Part shown: positions 7,684 through 15,952 of the stretch, in pieces | Position numbering within the stretch: position 1 is the stretch's first letter | How the letters are laid out: every line of letters begins with the position of its first letter | NCBI GenBank assembly: GCA_028066985.1 | Contig: JALCBB010000008.1 | Location: forward strand, 1-32,856 | DNA length: 32,856 nt | Source of the DNA: Alphaproteobacteria bacterium | Lineage (GTDB): Bacteria; Pseudomonadota; Alphaproteobacteria; JALCBB01 | Reading direction: 5' to 3' | Program-made: the position numbers and the translations under genes | Notes under the pieces: generated by a model | Seen by the model: only the letters and a program-made list of their open reading frames with translations | Database searches by the model: none | What the model was told of the DNA's origin: nothing

Positions 7684-8724
7684 ATGGAATATCGCGCGCT
7701 CGGAACCACCGAGATCAAGGTCAGCCGCTGCTGCCTCGGCACAATGACCTGGGGCAGTCAGAACTCGCGGGACGAAGCCTTTGAACAGATGGACTACGCC
7801 GTGGAACGCGGCGTCAACTTCTTTGACACCGCCGAAATCTATCCCGTGCCGCCGCGCGAGGAATGGGCGAACGCCACCGAGACCATCATCGGCGAGTGGC
7901 TGCGCGCGCGTCCGGGAATGCGCGAGAAAATTATTATCGCGACAAAAATCGGCGGGCCGCATGTGGCGTGGCTGCGCGGCGACCGTCCGCCGTTCAACAA
8001 AAAGGACATCCGCGACGCCCTGGACGCGAGTTGCAAACGGCTCGGCGTGGAAACAATTGATCTCTACCAGTTGCACTGGCCCGAGCGCCATGTCAACATT
8101 TTCGGACGGCTCGCCTGGACCGTTCCGGCGGGCGAAGAGCGCACCACGCCCTTTGAAGAGACCCTCTCCGCCTTCGCCGAACTGCAGAAAGAGGGACGCG
8201 TCCGCGCCGTCGGCGTGTCCAACGAGACGCCGTGGGGCGTGATGCGCTTTCTGGAGCACGCCGAGAAGGCGGGACTGCCGCGCATGGCGAGCATTCAGAA
8301 TCCGTACAGTCTGCTGAATCGCTCGTTTGAGGTCGGACTCGCCGAGGTCGCCTTCCGCGAGCGCTGCGGACTTCTCGCCTACGCGCCCTTCGCGGCGGGC
8401 GTTCTGAGCGGCAAGTATCTTGACGGCGCGAAGCCGAAGGGCGCGCGGTTTGTGCTGTATCCGCAGGCGTCGCGGTATTTTTCGGCGTCGGGCGAGGCGG
8501 CGGTGCGCGCGTGGATTGACCTCGCCAAGCGTCACGAAATGGACATCGCGACTCTGGCGCATGCGTTTGTGTATTCGCGTCCGTTTCTGACTTCTTCCAT
8601 CATCGGCGCGACGCGGATGGATCAGTTAAAGGCCGCGATTGACGCCGAGGCAGTCACGCTCTCGGACGAGTTGCTCGCCGAGATTGAAGAGGTTCACAAC
8701 GCGCATACTTATCCCTGTCCGTAG
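7684..8724 (+). CDS. Aldo/keto reductase (Tas-like)
   Basis: A 346-residue NADPH-dependent aldo/keto reductase. The catalytic tetrad is visible as D48 and Y53 (FFDTAEIYP), K88 (ATKIGG) and H131 (QLHWPER). The length, the opening MEYRALGTTEIKVS and the LLNRSFEVGLAE segment resemble the Tas subgroup of potential carbonyl reductases. The start at 7684 has AGGGA 7-8 bases upstream and begins with the usual AKR N-terminus. The last 16 bases overlap the end of purL on the opposite strand. The substrate cannot be named from sequence. Confidence 0.9.
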   Translation: MEYRALGTTEIKVSRCCLGTMTWGSQNSRDEAFEQMDYAVERGVNFFDTAEIYPVPPREEWANATETIIGEWLRARPGMREKIIIATKIGGPHVAWLRGDRPPFNKKDIRDALDASCKRLGVETIDLYQLHWPERHVNIFGRLAWTVPAGEERTTPFEETLSAFAELQKEGRVRAVGVSNETPWGVMRFLEHAEKAGLPRMASIQNPYSLLNRSFEVGLAEVAFRERCGLLAYAPFAAGVLSGKYLDGAKPKGARFVLYPQASRYFSASGEAAVRAWIDLAKRHEMDIATLAHAFVYSRPFLTSSIIGATRMDQLKAAIDAEAVTLSDELLAEIEEVHNAHTYPCP

Positions 8725-11700
8725 TTGGTGCAGTGGGCGACGGCGGCGGCGAAGAAATTAAAACCGTCGCCGCGTTCGGGGGCTGGCTTTCCGTCGCGTT
8801 TAAGACCGGCGGCGACCGTCGTCCAGTCGTGTCTTTGACGGAAGAGTGCGGCGCGTTCGGGGTGCGGCATCATCGCCAGGACGCGGCCGGTCGCATCCAG
8901 GAGGGCGGCGGCGTCGCGCGGCGAGCCGTTCGGGTTGTGGGGGTATTCGCCTTCGGCGAGTTTGTCGGCGCGGGGCAGGGCGTACTGGAGGGCGATTTGT
9001 CCGTTGTCGGCGAGGCGGTTCCAGGTTTCGGAGGCGGCGATGAAGCGTCCTTCGCCGTGAGCGACGGGGAGGAGGAGTTTTTTGTCCGCGTTTGTCAGCC
9101 ACGGACTTTGCGCGGCGACGCCTGTCCGCGAGACTTTGACGAACGAGGCGCGCGATTCGTATTTGCGGCTCGCGTTGGGGGCGAGGGAGACGGCGCCGTC
9201 GCCGACGAGGCCGAGTCTGAGAAGGACCTGGCAGCCGTTGCAGACGCCGAGGACGAGGCCGCCGCCGGTGATGAATTCGGCGAGGGGTTTGCCGGCTTGA
9301 TTTCGGAGGAGTGTCGCGAGGGCGTTGCCGGCGCCGGTGTCGTCGGCGAAACTGAAGCCGCCGGGGATGACGAAGATGTGCGTGCTGTTGAGGACGGCTT
9401 CGGGGTTTTGGAGGAAGTCGCTGATCTGGATGAGAGTTGCGCGGGCGCTGGCGAGGCGGAAGGCGTACTGGGTTTCGTCTTCGCAGTTGAGGCCGAGCCC
9501 GGAGAGGATGTTAACCTGGACGGATGAGGGCGATGATGATGTCAAAGCCTTTGACAGAGACTTGGACAGCGACTTGCCGCCGTGGTGGTCGTCTGTTTTT
9601 GTCCCCTTAATTGAAGGGACTAATTTTATTTTTTTGCAGGCAGCGCCTGCGGGCGACAGCGGGTGCTGCTCGCTTGAGCCGCCGTCGTGACCCGTCTTGA
9701 TTTCCCGCCCACTAATGCCAGGAGCCGCGCTTCGGGGGGACGACGGCAATGGCAGTCCCTCCTCGCAAAGGTCTGACAAAGCAATTCGCGCCTCGTCTGT
9801 CTTCATCCGCACACGAATTTCAGCGTCCCCGATCACCTCGCCGAGGCGGGCAAACTCCACGCCATGACGCGACATCACACCCTCAAACTCTCCGCATTTA
9901 ATCTCCTCAACCGTGCAAAGAATCCGTCCGCTCGTCTCGCAGAACAACAAACCCGCGACACTCTCCGCAACAAACGACAGGTCGCACGACACGCCCAGAC
10001 CAGAACCCAGACACCCGCGCGTCAAACCCGCCGCCAAGCCTCCCCCCTCAAGCGCCAGCGCGCTCGCCGCCATTCCCCGCGCCTCGCCGAACGCCGAAAA
10101 CAACACATCGCTCGCCTCCAGATTCACCGCCGCGACTCCGCCCGTCTCGCCGTCCGCAAGCCCCGCCATCGCCGCATACTCGCTCCCGCCAAGTCTGCCC
10201 CCCTCACTCGCGCCAAGCACATAAATCACATCGCCCGCGCGCTTGAACTCCGGCGAAATCAATTCGTCCCGGTGATCCAGCACGCCGAGCGACGAAATCA
10301 GCAAAGTCGGCAAGGAAGCGATCTCGGTCGCGGCGCCGTTCTCGTCAAAACCGTCAAAGCGGTTGTGCATGCTGTCCTTGCCCGAAATGAACGGAACATC
10401 CAGCGCGGTCGCCGCGTCAAAACATCCGCGCGCCGCCGCCAGGAGCGCCGCCAGCGCCGCGCCGCCGTTGTCGGGCCAGCAGAAGTTGTCCAGCAGCGCG
10501 ACGCGTCCGCGCGCGACGCCCGCCGCGACAAGATGCCGCGCCGCCGTCTCCACCGCCGCCGCCGCCATCTCGTATGCCGAGAAGCGTCCGACCTCCGGCA
10601 GCAGCGACTGCGCCAGGACCGCCGCCGCGTCGCGTCCCGCTGTCGGACAGAACGCCGAAATCCCCATCCGCGCCGCGCCGCATAAAGGTCCGTACAAAAA
10701 CCCGCCGCGCACAGTGTGATCGTAACGCCGCGCGATCCAGCCGTGCGCGCGAAGATTCGGACGCCGCATCAGCGCCGCCCATTCGTGCGCGATACTCCGG
10801 CCGTCGCCGACCTTTAACTTCGCCGCGCCTGTCACCGTCGCCGTCGCCTCCTCCCCCGCCTTTAACTTAAGAGACGGAGCGCCGTCGTGCAGAAATTTCA
10901 GGTCTAACTCGCCGACCGTCTCGTCCTCGTATTTCAGACGCAGAACGCCGGAGTCGTTGAAGTGTCCGATAGCCCATGCCTCGGTCTCGTAGCGCGCGAA
11001 GACGGCGAGCGTTTCGGCGAGGCGGTCGGGACGGACGGCGAGCGTCATTCTCTCCTGACTTTCCGAGACCCAGACCGCCCAGGGCGGCAGTCCCGGATAT
11101 TTGCGCGCGACCCGCTCAAGCCGCACCTCGGCGCCGCCGCTCTCGCGCGCCATCTCGCCGACCGATGACGAAAGTCCGCCCGCGCCGTTGTCGGTGACGC
11201 TGCTGTAGACGCCGAGGTCGCGCAGTTCGCGCAGGAGCGCGTCGCCGAGTTTGCGCTGCGTGAAGGGGTCGCCGAGCTGGACGGCGCCGGCGGGCGAGCC
11301 TTCGTCCAGCGAGGCGGACGAAAAAGTCGCGCCGTGGATGCCGTCGGCGCCGACGCGTCCGCCCGCCATGACGATGATGTCGCCGGCGCGCGCGCGCTTC
11401 TCGTGGACAGCGCGTCCGTCGGCGAGGCGGCGCGGCGCGACGCCGAGCGTGCCGCAGAACACAAGCGGCTTGCCGCGCCAGGAGTCGTGGTAGCGCGTGA
11501 AGCCCTGCATTGTCGGGATGCCGCTGCAGTTGCCGCCGCGTTCAATGCCGGCGACGACGCCGCTCCGCATTGCGCGGGGCGCGGGAAGCCGCGAGGTTTT
11601 TTTGTCGTCGCGGAAGAGGCGCGTCTCCTTTTCGCTGTCATTTTCGGCGCAGGGCGGGAGACAGAATCCGTAGCGATTGGCGACGGGCTGCGCGCCGAGT

Positions 11701-12737
11701 CCGAAACCGATGCAGTCGCGGTTGACGCCGAGGATGCCGGTCAGCGCGCCCGCGAACGGATCCAGCGCCGACGGGCTGTTATGCGTTTCAACTTTGTCGG
11801 TGAGGATGTGATCGGCGTCCAGGGCGACGGCGCCGGAGTTGTCGTGAAACGCGGAGACCACGAAGGCGGCGGCGCCGAAGCGGTCGCGGGCGATGATGTC
11901 TTCGGTCGCGCGGCGGATGAAGTGTCTGAGGATGCCGTTTTCGGCTTCGGCGAGGGGCGCGGCGAAGGTGCGGTGCCGGCAGTGTTCCGACCAGGTTTGG
12001 GCGAGGGTTTCCAGTTCGGCGTCGGTGGGGCGGGTGTTTTTCGCGGCGAAGTGGTCGCGGACGGCGCGGAGGTCATCGGGCGAGAGGCCGAGCGGCCCGC
12101 GTCTTTCGTTTGTTTCGTCGTCCAGGATTCCTTCTCTGCCGAGCGCGGCGAGTTCACTGTCGCTGACATTGAGATTGACGCGCTGGACGCGATTGGAGTC
12201 GGCGAGGGTGACGGCGGGAATTTGAAAGCGCGATTTCGGTCCTCCCTCTTGCAGAAAGTCGGCGCGGGTGTGGATGCGGACGGCGTGGAGGAGCGGGTTG
12301 GCGTGATTGTCGGCGATGTCGCGGGCGTTTTGTTCGTCTTTGGCGAGCCAGAGCCGCGAACTGTGGACGGCGACGGACTTTTCAAGCCCTCCTGCCTGAA
12401 GAATCCGCGCCGCGACCGCGCCCGCCGTATCCAGGACGCCCGGAAGAAAAGAAACATCCACGACGAATCGCCAGCCGGGCAGAAGCGAATCGAGCGCACT
12501 GATGAATTTGTCGCCAGCGTCGCCATTCTTCGTCTCGCTGTGAATGAAAACTTGTTCACACAGCGGATCGGCGAGCGCGTATAACGCCGTTTTCTCCTCA
12601 GACGACAGCACTTGTTGTATAGATATAAGAAAAGACGAGAATTTTGCGTCAAAAATCCCCCGCGACACCTCCAATGTCGCCAAATATGAGGGAAAAATGC
12701 TCACTATTAAAGAGTGATTCGGGGTTGCCTCGGCCAT
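8709..12737 (-). CDS. purL: Phosphoribosylformylglycinamidine synthase, single-chain
   Basis: FGAM synthase, the fourth step of purine synthesis: FGAR + glutamine + ATP to FGAM. At 1342 residues it joins a PurS-like N-terminal part (VSFLPGVLDTAGA), the PurL synthetase halves (TWSEHCRHRTF near residue 249) and a C-terminal PurQ-type glutaminase. The glutaminase has nucleophile C1166 (GVCNGCQ) and H1292/E1294 (PHPE). The synthetase and glutaminase domains are joined by a Ser/Gly/Lys-rich linker, about residues 998-1047. That linker is encoded by a copy of the dispersed palindromic element and the reading frame stays open through it. The gene is divergent from purB with 105 bp between starts and converges on the aldo/keto reductase with a 16-base overlap. 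The start has only a weak ribosome binding site. Confidence 0.95.
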   Translation of the reverse strand: MAEATPNHSLIVSIFPSYLATLEVSRGIFDAKFSSFLISIQQVLSSEEKTALYALADPLCEQVFIHSETKNGDAGDKFISALDSLLPGWRFVVDVSFLPGVLDTAGAVAARILQAGGLEKSVAVHSSRLWLAKDEQNARDIADNHANPLLHAVRIHTRADFLQEGGPKSRFQIPAVTLADSNRVQRVNLNVSDSELAALGREGILDDETNERRGPLGLSPDDLRAVRDHFAAKNTRPTDAELETLAQTWSEHCRHRTFAAPLAEAENGILRHFIRRATEDIIARDRFGAAAFVVSAFHDNSGAVALDADHILTDKVETHNSPSALDPFAGALTGILGVNRDCIGFGLGAQPVANRYGFCLPPCAENDSEKETRLFRDDKKTSRLPAPRAMRSGVVAGIERGGNCSGIPTMQGFTRYHDSWRGKPLVFCGTLGVAPRRLADGRAVHEKRARAGDIIVMAGGRVGADGIHGATFSSASLDEGSPAGAVQLGDPFTQRKLGDALLRELRDLGVYSSVTDNGAGGLSSSVGEMARESGGAEVRLERVARKYPGLPPWAVWVSESQERMTLAVRPDRLAETLAVFARYETEAWAIGHFNDSGVLRLKYEDETVGELDLKFLHDGAPSLKLKAGEEATATVTGAAKLKVGDGRSIAHEWAALMRRPNLRAHGWIARRYDHTVRGGFLYGPLCGAARMGISAFCPTAGRDAAAVLAQSLLPEVGRFSAYEMAAAAVETAARHLVAAGVARGRVALLDNFCWPDNGGAALAALLAAARGCFDAATALDVPFISGKDSMHNRFDGFDENGAATEIASLPTLLISSLGVLDHRDELISPEFKRAGDVIYVLGASEGGRLGGSEYAAMAGLADGETGGVAAVNLEASDVLFSAFGEARGMAASALALEGGGLAAGLTRGCLGSGLGVSCDLSFVAESVAGLLFCETSGRILCTVEEIKCGEFEGVMSRHGVEFARLGEVIGDAEIRVRMKTDEARIALSDLCEEGLPLPSSPRSAAPGISGREIKTGHDGGSSEQHPLSPAGAACKKIKLVPSIKGTKTDDHHGGKSLSKSLSKALTSSSPSSVQVNILSGLGLNCEDETQYAFRLASARATLIQISDFLQNPEAVLNSTHIFVIPGGFSFADDTGAGNALATLLRNQAGKPLAEFITGGGLVLGVCNGCQVLLRLGLVGDGAVSLAPNASRKYESRASFVKVSRTGVAAQSPWLTNADKKLLLPVAHGEGRFIAASETWNRLADNGQIALQYALPRADKLAEGEYPHNPNGSPRDAAALLDATGRVLAMMPHPERAALFRQRHDWTTVAAGLKRDGKPAPERGDGFNFFAAAVAHCTNYGQG
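9600..9736 (-). repeat. Dispersed palindromic element, copy 2, inside purL
   Basis: Read on the plus strand: GTCCCCTTAA (like the family core GACCCCTTAA), an AT-rich run, then hairpin GCAGGC-AGC-GCCTGC (9636-9650). Next come CTCGCTTGAGCCG, CCCACTAATGCCAGGAGC and CGCTTCG. This is one alpha arm in inverted orientation plus part of the core. It has diverged in the middle but keeps every landmark of the copy at 27801-27890. It lies wholly within the purL frame and codes for the interdomain linker. Confidence 0.85.
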
Positions 12738-12842
12738 TTTCCGTCTCTATTGTGTATCCATGGGAGATGGGTGACACCATCCCGTGTATCCTAAACTGTC
12801 CTGCGACACAGGGCAAAACACGACAAGGGGAGACCGCTCCGC
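12738..12842. promoter_or_regulatory. Divergent purL/purB control region
   Basis: The 105-bp gap must carry both 5' ends. It holds an inverted repeat GATGG-GTGACA-CCATC (about 12766-12781) and two direct GTGTATCC repeats (12752-12759 and 12784-12791). These could be operator half-sites for shared purine regulation. No clear -35/-10 pair and no recognised purine riboswitch or PurR box was found. Confidence 0.35.
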
Positions 12843-14381
12843 ATGCTCGAACGATACACCCGGCCAAGGATGGCAGAAATCTGGTCGGAGGAGAACCGAT
12901 TAACCGCCTGGCTTAAGGTGGAACAGGCGGTCGCCGTCGCAAGCGCGCGGCATGGAATCATCCCGCAGTCCGCCGCCGACGCCATTGCGCGCTGCTCCCC
13001 TCCGGATCGTGCGCGTGTTAAAGAACTTGACGCCGTTCTTCATCACGATGTCCTCGCGTTCCTCGACGCGATTCGCGAAACCCTCGGAGACGATGCGCGC
13101 TGGCTCCACTTTGGAATAACATCGTATGACGCTGTTGACACTGCCAACTCGCTGCTGCTGCGCGAGGCGGGTGAACATATACTGGAAGGAATCGAAAAAG
13201 TCGCCGAGACGATTCTCGTCCGCGCGCGCGAACATCGCGACACTCTTACCATCGGTCGCACGCACGGGATGCACGCGGAAATCACAACCTTCGGACTCAA
13301 ACTCCTCGGACACCGCGGCGAATTTCTGCGCGCGCATGACCGTCTGCGAACCGCCGTCTCCGAAATCTCGCGTTGCGCCATTTCGGGAGCGGTCGGCACA
13401 TTTCCGCATCTCCCGCCCGAAGTGGAGTCGGATGTCGCCGAAATTCTCGGACTTTCCGTTGAGCCTGTTTCCACGCAGGTCATTCCCCGCGACCGTCACG
13501 CTTCTTTTATTTTCGCGCTCGCCCTGACGGCATCCGCCGTCGAGCGTCTGGCGGTGGAAATTCGTCACCTCCAGCGCAACGAGATCGGCGAGGTCGCCGA
13601 ACCGTTTACAGATAAGCAGAAGGGATCATCGGCGATGCCTCACAAGCGCAATCCCGTACTCAGCGAGAATCTCACGGGACTTGCGAGACTCATCCGCGCC
13701 CAGGTCGCGCCCGCGCTTGAGAACATTGTTCTCTGGCACGAGCGCGACATCTCTCATTCGTCCGTGGAGCGCGCGATTTTTCCCGACTGCTGCGCTCTGG
13801 CGGACTTCGCCCTTGCGCGTCTTGAGCGGATGATTTCCGGCCTTGAGGTCTATCCCGAAAAGATGGAAAAAAACATCGCGTTGAGCGGCAGACGGGTATA
13901 CAGCCAGTCGTTCCAGCTGGAGCTGAAGCGCGCCGGAATGACATGCGAGGACGCCTATCGTCTCGTTCAGCGTCACGCGTTCACCATTGACAACGGCAGG
14001 GAGTTCCTCGCCTCTCTTGTGGCGGACGACGAGGTTCGGGATAATGCAAATATATCAATGGAGGCGTTCGAGCGTCTGACCGATACGGATGAAATCCGCA
14101 GGCACCTGTATGCTCTTTTTGACGATCGCCTTGCCAGGCAGGTGTCATCAGACGACCATGCGCCCCGCGAGACCGGAACAACCGAAACGACCGATGTGAA
14201 AGTATCTTCGGTCGTTGAAGAAGAGGAGGAGACGAATCCATCATGGGAAACGAGCAACTTGCCTCGGTTGCACCCTCCTACGCCGAGTCGGGCGTCAGTC
14301 TCGTACGCGCAGAGACAGCCGCAGATATCGCCCGCAAAACCGCGGGGAAGCACAGACATCGCGGCGTCATCGAAGAGATAG
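12843..14381 (+). CDS. purB: Adenylosuccinate lyase with unusual C-terminal run-on
   Basis: Cleaves SAICAR to AICAR and adenylosuccinate to AMP. Fumarase-superfamily features are clear: N-terminal MLERYTRPRMAEIWS, the TIGRTHGMHAE histidine region, and the signature SSAMPHKRNP at about 261-271. Family members end near 430 residues, matching RRHLYALFDDRLARQ here. This frame continues to 512 residues and runs 139 bases into purM. The extra tail (VVEEEEETNPSWETSN and on) is low complexity, and past 14243 it is simply the purM sequence in another frame. Other frames have stops at 14197 and 14216, so a lost stop or a small frameshift is possible. The start is preceded by AAGGGGAGA. First gene of purB-purM-purN-purF. 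Confidence 0.9.
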   Translation: MLERYTRPRMAEIWSEENRLTAWLKVEQAVAVASARHGIIPQSAADAIARCSPPDRARVKELDAVLHHDVLAFLDAIRETLGDDARWLHFGITSYDAVDTANSLLLREAGEHILEGIEKVAETILVRAREHRDTLTIGRTHGMHAEITTFGLKLLGHRGEFLRAHDRLRTAVSEISRCAISGAVGTFPHLPPEVESDVAEILGLSVEPVSTQVIPRDRHASFIFALALTASAVERLAVEIRHLQRNEIGEVAEPFTDKQKGSSAMPHKRNPVLSENLTGLARLIRAQVAPALENIVLWHERDISHSSVERAIFPDCCALADFALARLERMISGLEVYPEKMEKNIALSGRRVYSQSFQLELKRAGMTCEDAYRLVQRHAFTIDNGREFLASLVADDEVRDNANISMEAFERLTDTDEIRRHLYALFDDRLARQVSSDDHAPRETGTTETTDVKVSSVVEEEEETNPSWETSNLPRLHPPTPSRASVSYAQRQPQISPAKPRGSTDIAASSKR

Positions 14382-15298
14382 GAGGCTTCGCCGCCCTCTT
14401 TGACCTCGCCGCCGCCGGATGGCAAAACCCGCTCCTCGTCGCCGCCTGCGACGGCGTCGGCTCCAAACTTGAACTCGCGCAAAACGCCGACACCGCCGCC
14501 GCCCACGAAGCCGTCGGACGCGACCTCGTCGCGATGTGCGTCAACGACCTCGCCTGCCGCGGCGCCGCCCCGCTCTTCTTCCTGGACTACATCGCCGCCG
14601 CCGTCATTGACGCGCCGCGTCAGAAGGCGCTGCTCGCCGGCGTCGCCTCCGCCTGCGCCGAGGCGGACTGCGCCCTCGTCGGCGGCGAAACCGCCGAACT
14701 GCCCGGACTCTACGCGCCGCGCGGCTACGACCTCGCCGGCTTCGCGGTCGGCGCCGTTGAGCGCGACCGCCTCCTGCCGCGCGCCGCCGAGATCCGCGCC
14801 GGACAGCCGCTCTACGCCCTGCCCGCGACCGGCATCCACGCCAACGGCTTCTCGCTCGTGCGTAAAATCCTGCGCGACAACAACATTGACTTTCACGCCG
14901 CCGCGCCCTTTGACGAGTCGCGCTCTCTTATTAACGCGCTGCTTGAGCCGACGCCGATTCTGGCGCGCGACCTGCGCCGCCTCGCCGCCGCGGAAGTCAT
15001 CCTCGCCGCCGCGCATATCACGGGCGGCGGAGTGATCGGCAATCTGCCGCGCGTCCTGCCCGACGACATCGCCGCCGAGATTGAGACGGAGCGCGTTCCG
15101 CGTCCGGCGGTTTTCTCGTGGCTTCAAAAAGCCGGCGACATCACCGAAGACGAAATGTGGCGCGTCTTCAACTGCGGACTCGCCGCCGTCGTCGTCTGCG
15201 CCGACGAGAAACGCGCGCGCGACCTTCCCGATTCCGCGTTTCGCGTCGGCACTTTGACCGCGCGCGACGGCGACGCTCCGCGCGTCCGCATCACATAG
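14243..15298 (+). CDS. purM: Phosphoribosylformylglycinamidine cyclo-ligase (AIR synthetase)
   Basis: Converts FGAM to AIR with ATP. At 351 residues it has the family length. The N-terminal SYAESGVSLV, then IGGFAALFDL, and the nucleotide-binding ACDGVGSKL are typical of PurM. GGETAELPGLY and ATGIHANGFSLVRKIL follow in the expected order. ATG 14243 has an AGGAGGAG stretch about 11 bases upstream. The start lies inside the end of the purB frame. The purN start follows the stop by 12 bases, which supports one operon. Confidence 0.95.
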   Translation: MGNEQLASVAPSYAESGVSLVRAETAADIARKTAGKHRHRGVIEEIGGFAALFDLAAAGWQNPLLVAACDGVGSKLELAQNADTAAAHEAVGRDLVAMCVNDLACRGAAPLFFLDYIAAAVIDAPRQKALLAGVASACAEADCALVGGETAELPGLYAPRGYDLAGFAVGAVERDRLLPRAAEIRAGQPLYALPATGIHANGFSLVRKILRDNNIDFHAAAPFDESRSLINALLEPTPILARDLRRLAAAEVILAAAHITGGGVIGNLPRVLPDDIAAEIETERVPRPAVFSWLQKAGDITEDEMWRVFNCGLAAVVVCADEKRARDLPDSAFRVGTLTARDGDAPRVRIT

Positions 15299-15310
15299 AC
15301 GGAGACGGCC

Positions 15311-15949
15311 GTGACCTTACAGAAAAAGTGCCGTGTCGCCGTTTTTGTTTCCGGCTACGGAGGCAACATGCGCGCCCTCGCCGCCGCCGCCCGCGCCGAC
15401 GACTACGCCGCCGAAATCGCGCTCGTCGCCTCGGACAACACAGACGCGCCCGCCCTTGACTACGCCCGCGCCGCCGGTCTTCCGGCCTGGGCGCGCGCCG
15501 TCAGCGGAAACAACAACGGCGCCGGCCGCGAGAACTGGGAACAGGAACTTCACGCGGAACTTGTCCGCCGCGACATTGAACTGATCGCGCTCGCCGGATT
15601 TCTGCGGATCCTTTCCGCGCGCTTCTGCGAGGAGTTGTGGCGCGACCGGATCCTGAACATTCATCCGTCATTGCTGCCGGCGTTTCCGGGCAGATACGCG
15701 CCGGTGCGGGCGATAGAGTCGGGCGCGCGCGAGTCGGGCGCGACGATTCACATCGCGACCGCGGAGGTTGACGGCGGTCCGATTCTGGCGCGCGCGCGCG
15801 TGCCGGTCGTTGACGGCGACACGCCCGGGAGTCTGCACGAGCGCATCAAGGAGCGCGAGCATGCGCTGTATCCGGTGGTCCTGGACGCGGCGGCGCGACA
15901 GCCCGACAGAGTGCCGGAACTCGCGCGCGATCCGATCGACTGGACTTGA
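15311..15949 (+). CDS. purN: Phosphoribosylglycinamide formyltransferase, folate-dependent
   Basis: GAR transformylase, using 10-formyltetrahydrofolate to make FGAR. At 212 residues it has the usual fold: N-terminal VFVSGYGGNMRAL phosphate-binding loop, the active-site segment LNIHPSLLPAFPG carrying the conserved Asn and His, and the EVDGGPIL region carrying the catalytic Asp. A Gly/Asn insertion (VSGNNNGAGRE, about residue 65) is one of several low-complexity insertions in this window. The start at 15311 is 12 bases after the purM stop. The stop is 3 bases before purF. Confidence 0.93.
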   Translation: MTLQKKCRVAVFVSGYGGNMRALAAAARADDYAAEIALVASDNTDAPALDYARAAGLPAWARAVSGNNNGAGRENWEQELHAELVRRDIELIALAGFLRILSARFCEELWRDRILNIHPSLLPAFPGRYAPVRAIESGARESGATIHIATAEVDGGPILARARVPVVDGDTPGSLHERIKEREHALYPVVLDAAARQPDRVPELARDPIDWT

Positions 15950-15952
15950 ATC

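Noticed and set aside
9540-9760. Frameshift or pseudogene status of purL
   Set aside because: The frame stays open across the repeat and the glutaminase active-site residues downstream are intact.
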